Assembly: GCF_000423505.1 (NCBI RefSeq)
Contig: NZ_AUIC01000003.1
Coordinates: 186,001-250,000, forward strand
Reading direction: 5' to 3'
Source of the DNA: Pseudoclavibacter soli DSM 23366
Lineage (GTDB): Bacteria > Actinomycetota > Actinomycetes > Actinomycetales > Microbacteriaceae
DNA: 64,000 nucleotides
Below are positions 18,509 to 26,990 of the stretch, piece after piece (the first letter of the stretch is position 1; each line of letters begins with the position of its first letter). The notes under the pieces are model-generated. The model did no database searches. It was not told the origin of the DNA and saw only the letters and a list, made by a program, of their open reading frames with translations. The position numbers were made by a program, and so were the translations under genes.

Positions 18509-18548
18509 CTGACCAACGAGCGCACACACTGACCAACGAGCACACACC
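18509..18548. repeat. Two-unit 20-bp tandem repeat
   Basis: Units 18509-18528 and 18529-18548 both begin CTGACCAACGAG and match at 18 of 20 bases. It sits 50 bp to the right of repeat copy 2. Could be the remains of a recombinase arm site; two units are too few to be more certain. Confidence 0.4.
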
Positions 18549-18603
18549 CCAGAGCGCCACACCGTAGGCCTGTGTTTGCAGCCCGCCGCGTCCCCTCAGC
18601 AGC

Positions 18604-19188
18604 TCAGCGGCCCTGCCAGGCCGAGACCGCATTGGTCAGATCACGCTCCGCCTGCTCGAGGTCGGCGACCCCGGGCTCTGCATCATCAAGTCGCGCGGTG
18701 AGGTTGTCCCGTTCGGCCTTCGTCGTACAGTTCACCTGGCCGAAAGGATGCACATCTGCAGCCGCACCGTCGGCCTGCGTTCGCAGCCCGGCACGATCGG
18801 GATCATCGCTGAAACCCACGACCGACGCATCGGTGTCAATCACCTGCTCAGCTGACTCAATACGGTCGAATGCGAGATCGATTCTGGAATCAAGATCAGC
18901 TGCGCGCTCGACAGCACTGGCACATTGCTGTTGCACCTGCACTCCATGAGTCAGCAGACCAGCACCTACCCCCAACACGCCAAGGATCGCAGCGATACTG
19001 CCAATCGCCACCAGCGACTGCTTTCGTGACCACAGACCCATCAGCTCCCCATCATCACCAGACGCAGCGGGCTGGAGGTTCGGCACCAACGGTGTCGAAT
19101 GACCAGGCAGGCTGAGCGCGTACGCGCATGCCATTGTATGCGCATCGGGTTTCACAGATGTGACTCTTGGCGCATCGTATTCGCTCAT
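18604..19188 (-). CDS. Unknown single-span membrane protein, up to 194 aa
   Basis: Not recognised. A hydrophilic N-terminus is followed by a membrane helix near residues 59-80 (LVAIGSIAAILGVLGVGAGL) and an exported or cytoplasmic helical tail with many Asp/Glu/Arg residues and two Cys (QQQCASAV, VNCTTK), which could form a disulfide outside the cell. The upstream ATG at 19188 is taken because it gives the longest frame; an internal ATG at 19041 (MGLWSRKQSL) with GGGGAG close by would begin just before the helix and is a real alternative. It diverges from the 115-aa gene to its right. Probably accessory. Confidence 0.55.
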   Translation of the reverse strand: MSEYDAPRVTSVKPDAHTMACAYALSLPGHSTPLVPNLQPAASGDDGELMGLWSRKQSLVAIGSIAAILGVLGVGAGLLTHGVQVQQQCASAVERAADLDSRIDLAFDRIESAEQVIDTDASVVGFSDDPDRAGLRTQADGAAADVHPFGQVNCTTKAERDNLTARLDDAEPGVADLEQAERDLTNAVSAWQGR

Positions 19189-19254
19189 GCAGACACGAGA
19201 ATCTGCAGAGGATTACGCGCATATACTTCCAAGCACAGGCGAAGAAGGGAGTCA

Positions 19255-19602
19255 ATGATGACGACACGCCAGACACAGGTGACCGTAATCGACGGCCACA
19301 AGTACTATCCGCTCGAAGATCCCGACCAGCTGCCCACCCGATTCGGCGACGTCGAGCACTTCATCCGCGCGGGGGTGCAGACCCGATTCGTGCGCGTCGC
19401 TGACAATACCTGGGTGGTACACCGCGAAGACCGCCCCGGTTCAACGGGCATTCTCGTGCGCACTGAAGTGGGGTTCATCTACTCCGCATCGGCCAGCACG
19501 ACGGCTGGCCTCCCCGACTGGCGCATCGCGCCGCAATCGCTGGCTTGGCGCGACTTCCTTCGCTTCTACGAGCCAGGTGGCGACACCAGACCACGCAGCT
19601 GA
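19255..19602 (+). CDS. Unknown 115-aa soluble protein
   Basis: Not recognised. The start is one of two adjacent ATGs (19255 and 19258) with GAAGAAGGGAG just upstream; the open frame extends further left but is not convincing there. The sequence (TVIDGHKYYPLEDPDQLPT, FIRAGVQTRFVRVADNTWVVHRED, SLAWRDFLRFYEP) suggests a compact beta-rich fold without cysteines. It is followed by a strong bidirectional terminator shared with ctaF. No operon partner. Confidence 0.6.
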   Translation: MMTTRQTQVTVIDGHKYYPLEDPDQLPTRFGDVEHFIRAGVQTRFVRVADNTWVVHREDRPGSTGILVRTEVGFIYSASASTTAGLPDWRIAPQSLAWRDFLRFYEPGGDTRPRS

Positions 19603-19616
19603 ACGCCCCCGCGAAG

Positions 19617-19666
19617 GCAAACAACGTAGGGCCCGAATCTGTGAGAGATCCGGGCCCTACGTTTGC
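19617..19666. terminator. Bidirectional terminator between the 115-aa gene and ctaF
   Basis: A long stem runs from GCAAAC at 19617 to GTTTGC at 19666, with core CGTAGGGCCCG pairing with CGGGCCCTACG and a small GTGAG loop. Genes converge on it from both sides. Confidence 0.8.
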
Positions 19667-19677
19667 GCAGTGACTGG

Positions 19678-20124
19678 TCAGTGCGCCAGTCGACCGCGAT
19701 GGTACTCGAACGAGAAACCGATGATGGCCACCAGCATCAGCACACCGCCGATGACTGCCAACCACGGCCCCACTGCCAGGCCCATGAACAGCACGCCAGC
19801 AGCGCCGGCCATGACAAACGGCCACCAGCTCCACGGGCTGTAGAAGCCGTAGTCGGGGTCTGCCTCGTCGATGTTGGCGTATTCGTCGTCTTCGGGCAGC
19901 TGCCCGCCAGTCGACTTCGCCGCCTTGAACAAGAAGAACGACGGGAACCACGCCATGCCGACAGCCATGGCGATCGCGGTGGTACCCACCGGCTCGATGC
20001 GCAGCTCGTGATTGAACAGACCGATGGTGTCGTTCGTCAGCGTGTAGACGCTCACCACGTAGCCAATCAGCGCCAAGAAGAAGAAGGCACCGAGGCCGAA
20101 CAAGATTCGTGCATTGGTCTTCAT
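19678..20124 (-). CDS. ctaF: Cytochrome c oxidase subunit IV, actinobacterial type
   Basis: Small subunit of the aa3 terminal oxidase in the plasma membrane. The 148-aa protein starts MKTNARILFGLGAFFFLALIG and has four membrane segments, with the family features YVVSVYTL, EPVGTTAIAMAVGMAWF and DYGFYSPWSWWPFVMAG. It begins 4 nt after the ctaD stop, with AAAGGGAAAG upstream, completing ctaC-ctaD-ctaF. Subunit III (ctaE) and the bc1 genes (qcrCAB) are not in the window, as is usual because they form a separate cluster. Confidence 0.93.
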   Translation of the reverse strand: MKTNARILFGLGAFFFLALIGYVVSVYTLTNDTIGLFNHELRIEPVGTTAIAMAVGMAWFPSFFLFKAAKSTGGQLPEDDEYANIDEADPDYGFYSPWSWWPFVMAGAAGVLFMGLAVGPWLAVIGGVLMLVAIIGFSFEYHRGRLAH

Positions 20125-20128
20125 CAGA

Positions 20129-21841
20129 TCACTTTCCCTTTGACCCGGCCGCTACCGGCTTGGCATGTGCCTCTTCAGCCTCTGCATAGGCCTTCGACGC
20201 GGTGATCGCGTACTCAGGGTGATGCAAATCGAAGGCCGGACGCTCCGAGCGGATGCGCGGAATAGCCGTGAAGTTGTGGCGCGGCGGCGGGCAGCTGGTA
20301 GCCCACTCAAGCGAGCCGCCGAAGCCCCACGGGTCGTCGGTGTTCACGAGCTTGCCGTGGCGGGTGGTCACGTAGATGTTCCAGAAGAACGGCAGGAACG
20401 AGAGCGCCAGAATAGCCGCACCGATGGTGGAGATCTGGTTCAGCAGCGTGAAACCGTCTTGTGGCAGGTAGGTGTAGTACCGGCGCGGCATACCCATTGC
20501 ACCAAGCCAGTGCTGCACCAGGAACGTGGTGTGGAAGCCGACGAACAGCAGCCAGAACTGGATCTTGCCCAGACGCTCGTTGAGCATCTTGCCAGTGAAC
20601 TTCGGCCACCAGAAGTAGAGGCCGGCGAACATCGCGAACACCACGGTGCCGAACAGCGTGTAGTGGAAGTGCGCCACCACGAAGTATGTGTCAGACACCT
20701 GGAAGTCGAGTGCAGGGCTGGCGAGGATCACGCCGGTCAGGCCGCCAAAGCAGAAGGTGATCAAGAAGCCGATGGTGTAGAGCATCGGTGTTTCGAATGT
20801 GATCGACCCTCGCCACATCGTGCCTATCCAGTCGAAGAACTTCACACCGGTCGGAATGGCGATCAGCATGGTCATGATCGAGAAGAACGGCAGCAGCACC
20901 TGGCCGGTGACGTACATGTGGTGAGCCCACACAGTAGCCGACAGGGCCGCGATCGAGATGGTGGCCAGCACCAGCGTGCGGTAGCCGAAGATCGGCTTGC
21001 GGCTGAACACCGGGATGATCTCTGACACGATGCCGAAGAAGGGCAGAGCGATGACGTAGACCTCAGGGTGACCGAAGAACCAGAAGACATGCTGGAACAA
21101 CATGACACCGCCAGTCTCGGGGTCGAACACGTGGGTGCCCCACTTGCGATCGGCGAACAGCGCGAACAGTGCAGCCGCGAAGGGAGGGAACGACATGATG
21201 ATCAGGATGCTGGTCACCAGGATGTTCCAAGTGAAGATCGGCAGACGCCACATCGTCATGCCCGGAGCACGCATCGAAATGATGGTCGCGATGAAGTTGA
21301 CGCCACCCATGATGGTGCCGAAGCCCGACAGCGCGAAACCGATCACCCACAAATCACCGCCGACGCCTGGCGAATATGTCGACGTTGACAATGGCACATA
21401 TGCGGTCCAGCCGAAGCTCGCCGCACCCTGCGGAGTGAGGAAGCCTGCAACGGCAACCAGCGAGCCGAAGGTGTACACCCAGAAGCCCAGAGCATTCAAA
21501 CGTGGGAAGGCCACGTCGGGAGCGCCGATCTGCAGCGGCACGATGACGTTGGCGAAACCTGCGAACAGCGGCGTCGCAAACATCAGCAGCATGATGATGC
21601 CGTGCATGGTGAACAGCTGGTTGTACTGCTCTTTGGTGGGCACGACCGACAGGCCGGGCTCGAACAGCTGTGCGCGAATGATCAGCGCAAGCACGCCGGC
21701 AAACAGGAACCAGAAGATCGACTGGGCGATGTAGAGGTAGCCCAAGGTCTTGTGGTCGGTTGAGGTCAGCCACCGTACAACGGAGCTGCCTTTCTTTCCG
21801 AGTCGTGGAGAGTATCCCACTGCAGTAGTCGAAGTCATCAA
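20129..21841 (-). CDS. ctaD: Cytochrome c oxidase subunit I
   Basis: Catalytic heme-copper subunit that reduces O2 and pumps protons. The 570-aa protein has about 12 membrane helices; visible ligand blocks are [13 protein letters not shown] (heme a His), [15 protein letters not shown] (CuB His and the cross-linked Tyr), [11 protein letters not shown] (two CuB His) and [12 protein letters not shown] (heme His). The D- and K-channel regions look complete. The ATG has AAGGAG about 9 nt upstream that overlaps the ctaC stop. The last 60 residues are a hydrophilic tail ending [10 protein letters not shown]. Confidence 0.97.
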   Translation of the reverse strand: MMTSTTAVGYSPRLGKKGSSVVRWLTSTDHKTLGYLYIAQSIFWFLFAGVLALIIRAQLFEPGLSVVPTKEQYNQLFTMHGIIMLLMFATPLFAGFANVIVPLQIGAPDVAFPRLNALGFWVYTFGSLVAVAGFLTPQGAASFGWTAYVPLSTSTYSPGVGGDLWVIGFALSGFGTIMGGVNFIATIISMRAPGMTMWRLPIFTWNILVTSILIIMSFPPFAAALFALFADRKWGTHVFDPETGGVMLFQHVFWFFGHPEVYVIALPFFGIVSEIIPVFSRKPIFGYRTLVLATISIAALSATVWAHHMYVTGQVLLPFFSIMTMLIAIPTGVKFFDWIGTMWRGSITFETPMLYTIGFLITFCFGGLTGVILASPALDFQVSDTYFVVAHFHYTLFGTVVFAMFAGLYFWWPKFTGKMLNERLGKIQFWLLFVGFHTTFLVQHWLGAMGMPRRYYTYLPQDGFTLLNQISTIGAAILALSFLPFFWNIYVTTRHGKLVNTDDPWGFGGSLEWATSCPPPRHNFTAIPRIRSERPAFDLHHPEYAITASKAYAEAEEAHAKPVAAGSKGK

Positions 21842-21852
21842 CTGCTCACTCC

Positions 21853-22764
21853 TTAGTTCTCGCTCGCAGCGGAGTCACTCTGCTGTGAGTCTTCCGATGT
21901 GTAAATCAGATCTTGGCGACGGTTGAGCTCGTTGCCCAGCGCACCGGTGTTGCCGCGATCACGCAGCTCAGTCAGGTGAGTCTCGTACTCAGACTCAGAC
22001 ACGACCTCGATATTCATGAGCATCATCGAGTGATACTCGCCACAGAGCTCAGCGCACTTCACCGCGAAGGTTCCTTCTTTGGTGGGTGTGAAAGTCCAGT
22101 AGTTGTTGTGCACGCCCGGCAGCAGGTCTTTCTTGTAGAGGAAATACGGCACCCAGAAGGAGTGAGCCACGTCACGGGCGTCAAGCTTGATCTTGACCTC
22201 TTTGTTCACCGGGAGGTAAAGGGTCGGCAGATTCGATTCATCGAAAGTCTCGCCGCCGCTGTAGTCAGCCTGCACACCGGCATCTTCGTGCACATTGGCC
22301 TCGCCCTCATCGGTGAGGTAATTGATGTCCCAGCTCCACTGTTTGCCAACAACCTGCACCTGCACATCAGCACCGTCGTAGGCCTCAGTTGCGTTTGCCT
22401 CAGTGGCGCTCTGCACATGCACCGTGGCGATGAAGAACGCGAAGATCAGCACGAAGGGAACAGCGGTGTACAGCACCTCGATAGGCAGGTTGTAACGGGT
22501 CTGCGCCGGGAGGCCGGTCTCGCCCTTACGACGCCGGTAGACAATGGCGCTCCAGATGACCAGACCCCACACGACCACACCGACGCCCAGCAGCACGATC
22601 CATGAATGTACCCACAGCGAAGAGATCGCCTGGGTGTGATCGGTCGTGTCGTCAGCGGGGAGGAAGCCTCGCTTCGCAAGATCTGAGCACCCGGAGAGTG
22701 CCAAGGCGGCTACGCCCAGCAATCCCGTGCTCGCGACAACTCTCTTGACTGTCGAACCCACCAT
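21853..22764 (-). CDS. ctaC: Cytochrome c oxidase subunit II (lipoprotein)
   Basis: Carries the CuA centre that accepts electrons for the aa3 oxidase. The 303-aa protein has a lipobox ([10 protein letters not shown], Cys at about residue 26), two membrane helices, [20 protein letters not shown] and the CuA motif [12 protein letters not shown] with Cys, Cys, His and Met in place. The tail after the cupredoxin domain is acidic and variable. A TAGGAT -10 hexamer (22818-22823) precedes the gene, which heads ctaC-ctaD-ctaF. Confidence 0.97.
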   Translation of the reverse strand: MVGSTVKRVVASTGLLGVAALALSGCSDLAKRGFLPADDTTDHTQAISSLWVHSWIVLLGVGVVVWGLVIWSAIVYRRRKGETGLPAQTRYNLPIEVLYTAVPFVLIFAFFIATVHVQSATEANATEAYDGADVQVQVVGKQWSWDINYLTDEGEANVHEDAGVQADYSGGETFDESNLPTLYLPVNKEVKIKLDARDVAHSFWVPYFLYKKDLLPGVHNNYWTFTPTKEGTFAVKCAELCGEYHSMMLMNIEVVSESEYETHLTELRDRGNTGALGNELNRRQDLIYTSEDSQQSDSAASEN

Positions 22765-22817
22765 TGTTCCTATCGGTAGTTACTGAACACAGAACTGACG
22801 TCGGTCAGCTCCTGTCC

Positions 22818-22887
22818 ATCCTACCTGTTTCTCGGGGGCTCTCTGACCATACCCGTGGTCAGACCGTGATTCTGCTGTGAATCACGG
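22818..22887 (-). promoter_or_regulatory. ctaC promoter and twin hairpins after the Fe-S carrier gene
   Basis: TAGGAT on the minus strand (22818-22823) is the likely ctaC -10. Next to it two hairpins abut: TCTGACC/GGTCAGA (22842-22863) and CCGTGATTC/GAATCACGG (22864-22887). Their place after the Fe-S carrier gene suggests a terminator; no U-run follows, so one may instead be an operator for ctaC. Confidence 0.45.
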
Positions 22888-22897
22888 GTCAATCAGA

Positions 22898-23248
22898 TCA
22901 GTGGAACGAGTCGCCGCAGGCGCAGCTGCCCGCAGCATTGGGGTTATCGATGGTGAACCCCTGCTTCTGAATGGTGTCTTCGAAGTCGATGCTGGCGCCC
23001 TCGAGATACGGCGCGCTCATTTTGTCGACGACCACCTCGACGCCCTCACCGAACTCGGCCAGCAGGTCATCGTCGAGCAGCCGCTCGTCGAAGTAGAGCT
23101 GGTAGATGAGCCCCGAGCAGCCGCCCGGCTGCACAGCAACGCGCAAACGGAGGTCTTCGCGCCCCTCTTGCACCAGCAGACTGTGCACTTTCTCAGCCGC
23201 TGCATCGGTGAGGGTGACTCCGTGTGTCTGGATGGTGTCGGTGCTCAT
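22898..23248 (-). CDS. erpA: A-type iron-sulfur cluster carrier (HesB/IscA/ErpA family)
   Basis: Delivers Fe-S clusters to target proteins. The 116-aa product from ATG 23248 (MSTDTIQTHGVTLTDAAAEK) has the three ligand cysteines: one in LRVAVQPGGCSGLIYQL and the pair in the C-terminal GSCACGDSFH, with the family block LEGASIDFEDTIQKQGFTI between. AAAGAGAG precedes the start; ten extra upstream codons are less likely. It stands next to the oxidase genes, an arrangement common in actinobacteria. The symbol reflects the family; the precise target is not known. Confidence 0.9.
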   Translation of the reverse strand: MSTDTIQTHGVTLTDAAAEKVHSLLVQEGREDLRLRVAVQPGGCSGLIYQLYFDERLLDDDLLAEFGEGVEVVVDKMSAPYLEGASIDFEDTIQKQGFTIDNPNAAGSCACGDSFH

Positions 23249-23442
23249 GTCTGACTCTCTTTCTGACCACAGGCCCACGCTGGCAGCGCGCGCCGTGCCT
23301 CCACTTTAGAACACCAGCGCGGCCTTGCACACCCCGCTGTACCCCATGTGCGCCGACAGCGTACGCCAGTGTCAGAGTGCGCGCGAACAAGCCGGATACA
23401 ATAAGGGGCACATCCGTTCCATGGAAGGCAGCGTCACCTCGC

Positions 23443-24015
23443 ATGAGCAAAGATCCCCAGGCCACCTCAGACCCCGCTGGGTCGACCGAGTCGCACAAGA
23501 GCGTCGGCAAGGGGCACCCCACTCCCAAGCGTCGTGAGGCTGAAGCACTGAATCGCCGCCCGTTGATCGCCAACGATCGCGCCGAAGCCAAGCGTCGCGC
23601 CCGAGCCGAGCGTGAAAAGGCGCGCATCGGCATGGCCGCCGGCGACGAGCGCTATCTGCCCGCCAAAGAGCGCGGCCCGCAGAAGCGCTTTGTGCGCGAC
23701 TACGTCGACGGCCGATGGTCGCTCGGTGAATTCATGCTGCCAGTGATGATCGTGGTAATCGTGCTCACCTTCGTGCCGAGCACCATCGTCATCGCCACGT
23801 ATACTTTCGGCCTGTGGGCCTTCGTGGCCGCACTGATCGTCGACTCACTGCTCATCTCGCGCAAGGCCAAGCGATTGGCCGCCGAACGCTTCGGCAGCGA
23901 AAACGTTGAGCGCGGCCTCGGCCTGTATGCATCGATGCGCGCATTGCAGATGCGCGGCATGCGAATTCCGAAGCCGCAGGTCAAGCGCGGCGAATTCGAC
24001 CCGAATCAGCGCTGA
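23443..24015 (+). CDS. DUF3043 membrane protein, 190 aa
   Basis: Function unknown. From the ATG at 23443 (MSKDPQATSDPAGSTE) a hydrophilic basic N-terminal region carries GKGHPTPKRREAEALNRRP, then ERGPQKRFVRDYVDGRWSLGEFMLPV leads into two membrane helices (MIVVIVLTFVPSTIVIATYTF and LWAFVAALIVDSLLI) and a basic cytoplasmic tail. This is the DUF3043 arrangement found in actinobacteria. A perfect TACAAT hexamer lies near 23398. It converges on pyrD with a 40-bp gap in which I see no terminator. Confidence 0.85.
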   Translation: MSKDPQATSDPAGSTESHKSVGKGHPTPKRREAEALNRRPLIANDRAEAKRRARAEREKARIGMAAGDERYLPAKERGPQKRFVRDYVDGRWSLGEFMLPVMIVVIVLTFVPSTIVIATYTFGLWAFVAALIVDSLLISRKAKRLAAERFGSENVERGLGLYASMRALQMRGMRIPKPQVKRGEFDPNQR

Positions 24016-24055
24016 GTCGTTTGAGGCGGCATTCCGCAGGATGCCCCACTCGCGG

Positions 24056-25138
24056 TCAGCTGCGCGGCGAACGCACCGACTGGGTCACCTCGGCGATGCT
24101 GCTGAACTCACTGCTGGCCAGCAGCTGTGCCACACGTCGATTGATCTGATGCCCCCATGCCGGGCCGGCGTAGATGAACTCGGTGAATCCTTGCACGAGC
24201 GTTGCCCCGGCGCGCAGGCGCTCCCAGACATCGTCACCGTCTTGCACCCCGCCCACGGAGATGATCGGCAGGCCGGCGTCGGCGGCGACCAACAGCCGCA
24301 GCACCTCGAGCGATCGTTCGCGCACGGGCGGCCCGGAGAGCCCGCCCGCGCCAATGCGCTCGATCTCGGCGGCATCGATCGAGATGCCAGTGCGCTGAAT
24401 GGTGGTGTTGGTCACAATGATGCCGGCGAGCCCCAGCTCGACCGCGAGCGCCTGCACCGCCAGCAGCTCGTCGTCGTGCATGTCGGGCGCGAGCTTGACC
24501 AGCACAGGTGTGCCTTGAGCCTCGTGCACCACAGCTTCAAGGATGGGGCGCAGTGCCTCGACATGCTGCAGATCGCGCAGCCCGGGGGTGTTGGGGCTGC
24601 TCACGTTGACGGCCAGGTAGTCAGCGCTGGGTGCCAGCACCCGCGCCGAGGCCCGGTAGTTGTCGACTGCTTCGTCGAGCGGCACCACTTTGTTTTTGCC
24701 GATGTTCACGCCCACGCGCACGCTTGCCGCGCGGTCGCGGCGGGTCAGCTGCACCAGCGCCGCCTGCGCGCCATGGTTGTTGAACCCCATGCGGTTGATC
24801 AGCGCCCGGTCGCGCACCAAACGGAACAGGCGCGGTCGTGGGTTGCCGGGCTGAGCCTGTGCGGTGATGGTGCCCACCTCGACGTGGCCGAAACCGAGAT
24901 CGCCGAGACCGGCGAACATGGTGGCGTCTTTGTCGAGCCCTGCCGCGATACCGAACGGGGTGGCGAACTGCACGCCGAAGGCCTCAACGCGAAGAGCCGG
25001 ATCAGGCCGGGTGGCGCGGCTGATGAGGCGACCGAGACCCGTGCGATGCGCAGAACGAATGGCCCAAGAAGCCAGCCCGTGGGCACGCTCGGGGTCGAGA
25101 TGCTGCAGCACACCGACAAACAGGGCGCGATAGATCAT
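24056..25138 (-). CDS. pyrD: Dihydroorotate dehydrogenase (quinone), class 2
   Basis: Oxidises dihydroorotate to orotate in pyrimidine synthesis, passing electrons to menaquinone. The 360-aa protein has an N-terminal helical membrane-associating segment ([20 protein letters not shown]), FMN-binding blocks ([40 protein letters not shown]), catalytic Ser in [15 protein letters not shown] and IVTNTT. Ser rather than Cys marks class 2. Its ATG overlaps the nrdR stop (ATGA), so it is in an operon with nrdR and hisD. Confidence 0.96.
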   Translation of the reverse strand: MIYRALFVGVLQHLDPERAHGLASWAIRSAHRTGLGRLISRATRPDPALRVEAFGVQFATPFGIAAGLDKDATMFAGLGDLGFGHVEVGTITAQAQPGNPRPRLFRLVRDRALINRMGFNNHGAQAALVQLTRRDRAASVRVGVNIGKNKVVPLDEAVDNYRASARVLAPSADYLAVNVSSPNTPGLRDLQHVEALRPILEAVVHEAQGTPVLVKLAPDMHDDELLAVQALAVELGLAGIIVTNTTIQRTGISIDAAEIERIGAGGLSGPPVRERSLEVLRLLVAADAGLPIISVGGVQDGDDVWERLRAGATLVQGFTEFIYAGPAWGHQINRRVAQLLASSEFSSIAEVTQSVRSPRS

Positions 25139-25635
25139 GACCGCTCCCCCGCTGCATCCGTGGTCTCGCCCTCATCGAGGCCGTGCTCAGCGTGGTATTC
25201 GCGGAGGCGCTCAACGGCACGCTCGAAATCGTCGATCGACTCGAAGCTGCGGTAGACGCTCGCGAAACGCAGATACGCCACTTCATCGAGATCACGCAGC
25301 GGCTCGAGAATCGCCAGACCGACCTCATGCGAGTCGACCTCGCTCGAACCGCTGGAGCGGATGGTCTCTTCGACCTTCTGCGCCAGCAGCGCCAGGTCAG
25401 AGTCACTGACCGGGCGCCCTTGGCACGCCTTGCGCACGCCCGAGATGATCTTCTCGCGACGGAACGGCTCGACGACCCCACCGCGCTTGACCACCGACAG
25501 GGATGCGGTCTCGGTGGTAGTGAAACGACGCCCGCAGGCCGGGCACTGGCGGCGGCGGCGAATCGAGGTGCCGTCGTCACTGGTGCGCGAATCGACCACG
25601 CGAGAGTCGGGGTGGCGGCAGAAGGGGCAGTGCAT
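25135..25635 (-). CDS. nrdR: Transcriptional repressor NrdR
   Basis: ATP/dATP-sensing repressor of ribonucleotide reductase genes. The 166-aa protein begins [17 protein letters not shown], giving a zinc ribbon with CPFC and QCPACGRRF, followed by the ATP-cone domain ([24 protein letters not shown] ... [29 protein letters not shown]). AGGAG lies 6 nt before the ATG and overlaps the hisD stop. The target nrd operon is not in the window. Confidence 0.97.
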   Translation of the reverse strand: MHCPFCRHPDSRVVDSRTSDDGTSIRRRRQCPACGRRFTTTETASLSVVKRGGVVEPFRREKIISGVRKACQGRPVSDSDLALLAQKVEETIRSSGSSEVDSHEVGLAILEPLRDLDEVAYLRFASVYRSFESIDDFERAVERLREYHAEHGLDEGETTDAAGERS

Positions 25636-25642
25636 GAAACTC

Positions 25643-26953
25643 CTATTCGCCCGGGAAACGGGCCTCGATCGACTCGGCGTGTGCCTGCAGCTGCTCGGCG
25701 CGTGCGAACCGTTCGATTGGCTGGGCGATCTCGGCGAGCCCCTCACGGGTGTACTCGATGATCTGCTGGGGGCGCAAGAACGTGTAGGCGCCGAGCGCCG
25801 GGCTGAACCGGGCGCGGCCGCTGGTCGGCAGCACGTGGTTGGAGCCGGCCATGTAGTCGCCGAGCGGCACGGGTGAGTAGGGGCCGATAAAGATCGCGCC
25901 AGCGCTGGTGATGCCCTGCAGCACAGCCTGGTCATCGGCGGTGATGATCTCGAGGTGCTCGGGCGCGTAGGCGTTCGAGACCGCCACCGCGTCGTCGAGG
26001 TTGGAGACGAGCACTGCCGCCGACTGCACACCCTGCAGCGCCACGGTCGCCCGTTCAGCGTTGGGGGTGGTCTGCAGCCGTCGCTGCAGCGAGGCGTGCA
26101 CCTGGTCGATCAGCTCGGCCGAGTCGGTGACCAGCACTGATGAGGCGTCTTCGTCGTGTTCGGCCTGGCTGAGCAGATCGGCCGCCACCAGCTCAGGATC
26201 GGCGGTGGCGTCTGCGATGACCAGAATCTCAGTGGGGCCCGCGATCGAGTCAATGCCGACGTCGGTGGAGACCTCGAGTTTGGCCGCAGCCACAAAGGCG
26301 TTGCCCGGCCCAGAGATCACGTCGACCGGAGCCAGACCGATCTCTTCGACACCATAGGCGAGCGCCGCGATGGCACCGGCACCGCCCAGCGCATAGATCT
26401 CGTCGATGCCGAGCAGACCGGCCGTAGCCAGCACGATGGGATGCACTCGACCGCCGAAGGCCTGCTGCGGCGGTGACACCAGCGCCAGACGCGAGACGCC
26501 AGCCACCTGTGCCGGCACCACATTCATGATCACACTCGAGGGGTAGACAGCCTTGCCGCCGGGCACATAGAGCCCCGCTGCATCGACCGGCTGGTACCGC
26601 TGAGTGATGCGCGCACCGCCCGGAAACTCAGTGGTGACCGACCCGTGCACCTGTGCACGCGTCGCCTCGGTGACCCGCGCGATCGCGATGGTCAGGGCTT
26701 CACGGATGTCGGGGTCAAGAGCGTCGACGGCCTCAGCGATCTCGGCAGCTGAGACACGAAACTGATCGATCTCAACGTGGTCGAATCGCTGCGCCTGATC
26801 GACCAGGGCCGCGCGACCACGCGCACGCACATCGGCGATCAGCTCTCGAGCCGCACCGACCGCTGCAGAGACATCATGATGTGGTCGAGGCAGCAGGTCA
26901 CGAAGAGACTGGGCGCGCACGTCTGAGGTGCGGAAATCAATTAAGTGCAACAC
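25643..26953 (-). CDS. hisD: Histidinol dehydrogenase
   Basis: Catalyses the last two steps of histidine synthesis, histidinol to histidine, with NAD and zinc. The 436-aa protein shows [37 protein letters not shown] followed by [11 protein letters not shown], and [18 protein letters not shown], the family signatures with the metal and catalytic His/Glu positions. No other his gene is adjacent. Start is GTG at 26953; a TAGACT -10 box at 26960-26965 is 6 nt away, so the transcript is probably leaderless and leads hisD-nrdR-pyrD. Confidence 0.96.
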   Translation of the reverse strand: MLHLIDFRTSDVRAQSLRDLLPRPHHDVSAAVGAARELIADVRARGRAALVDQAQRFDHVEIDQFRVSAAEIAEAVDALDPDIREALTIAIARVTEATRAQVHGSVTTEFPGGARITQRYQPVDAAGLYVPGGKAVYPSSVIMNVVPAQVAGVSRLALVSPPQQAFGGRVHPIVLATAGLLGIDEIYALGGAGAIAALAYGVEEIGLAPVDVISGPGNAFVAAAKLEVSTDVGIDSIAGPTEILVIADATADPELVAADLLSQAEHDEDASSVLVTDSAELIDQVHASLQRRLQTTPNAERATVALQGVQSAAVLVSNLDDAVAVSNAYAPEHLEIITADDQAVLQGITSAGAIFIGPYSPVPLGDYMAGSNHVLPTSGRARFSPALGAYTFLRPQQIIEYTREGLAEIAQPIERFARAEQLQAHAESIEARFPGE

Positions 26954-26959
26954 ACCTCA

Positions 26960-26965
26960 AGTCTA
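26960..26965 (-). promoter_or_regulatory. Leaderless promoter -10 box for hisD
   Basis: TAGACT on the minus strand ends 6 nt before the GTG of hisD, and no ribosome-binding site fits, so translation probably begins at the first base of the transcript. Confidence 0.5.
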
Positions 26966-26990
26966 GTCGTGCCGAAGCGAATCGACCGGG

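Larger units (their letters stand above)
18215..18603. other. Intergenic stretch with hairpin, repeat copy 2 and a short tandem repeat
   Basis: No gene is convincing here. It holds a strong hairpin (18220-18262), the second 113-bp repeat (18346-18458) and a two-unit 20-bp tandem repeat (18509-18548, starting CTGACCAACGAG, 18 of 20 bases alike). Open frames over the repeat are shadows of the tRNA and terminator sequence. Confidence 0.6.

Noticed and set aside
18509-18548. Start of a CRISPR array
   Set aside because: Two directly abutting 20-bp units without spacers and no cas genes in the window.
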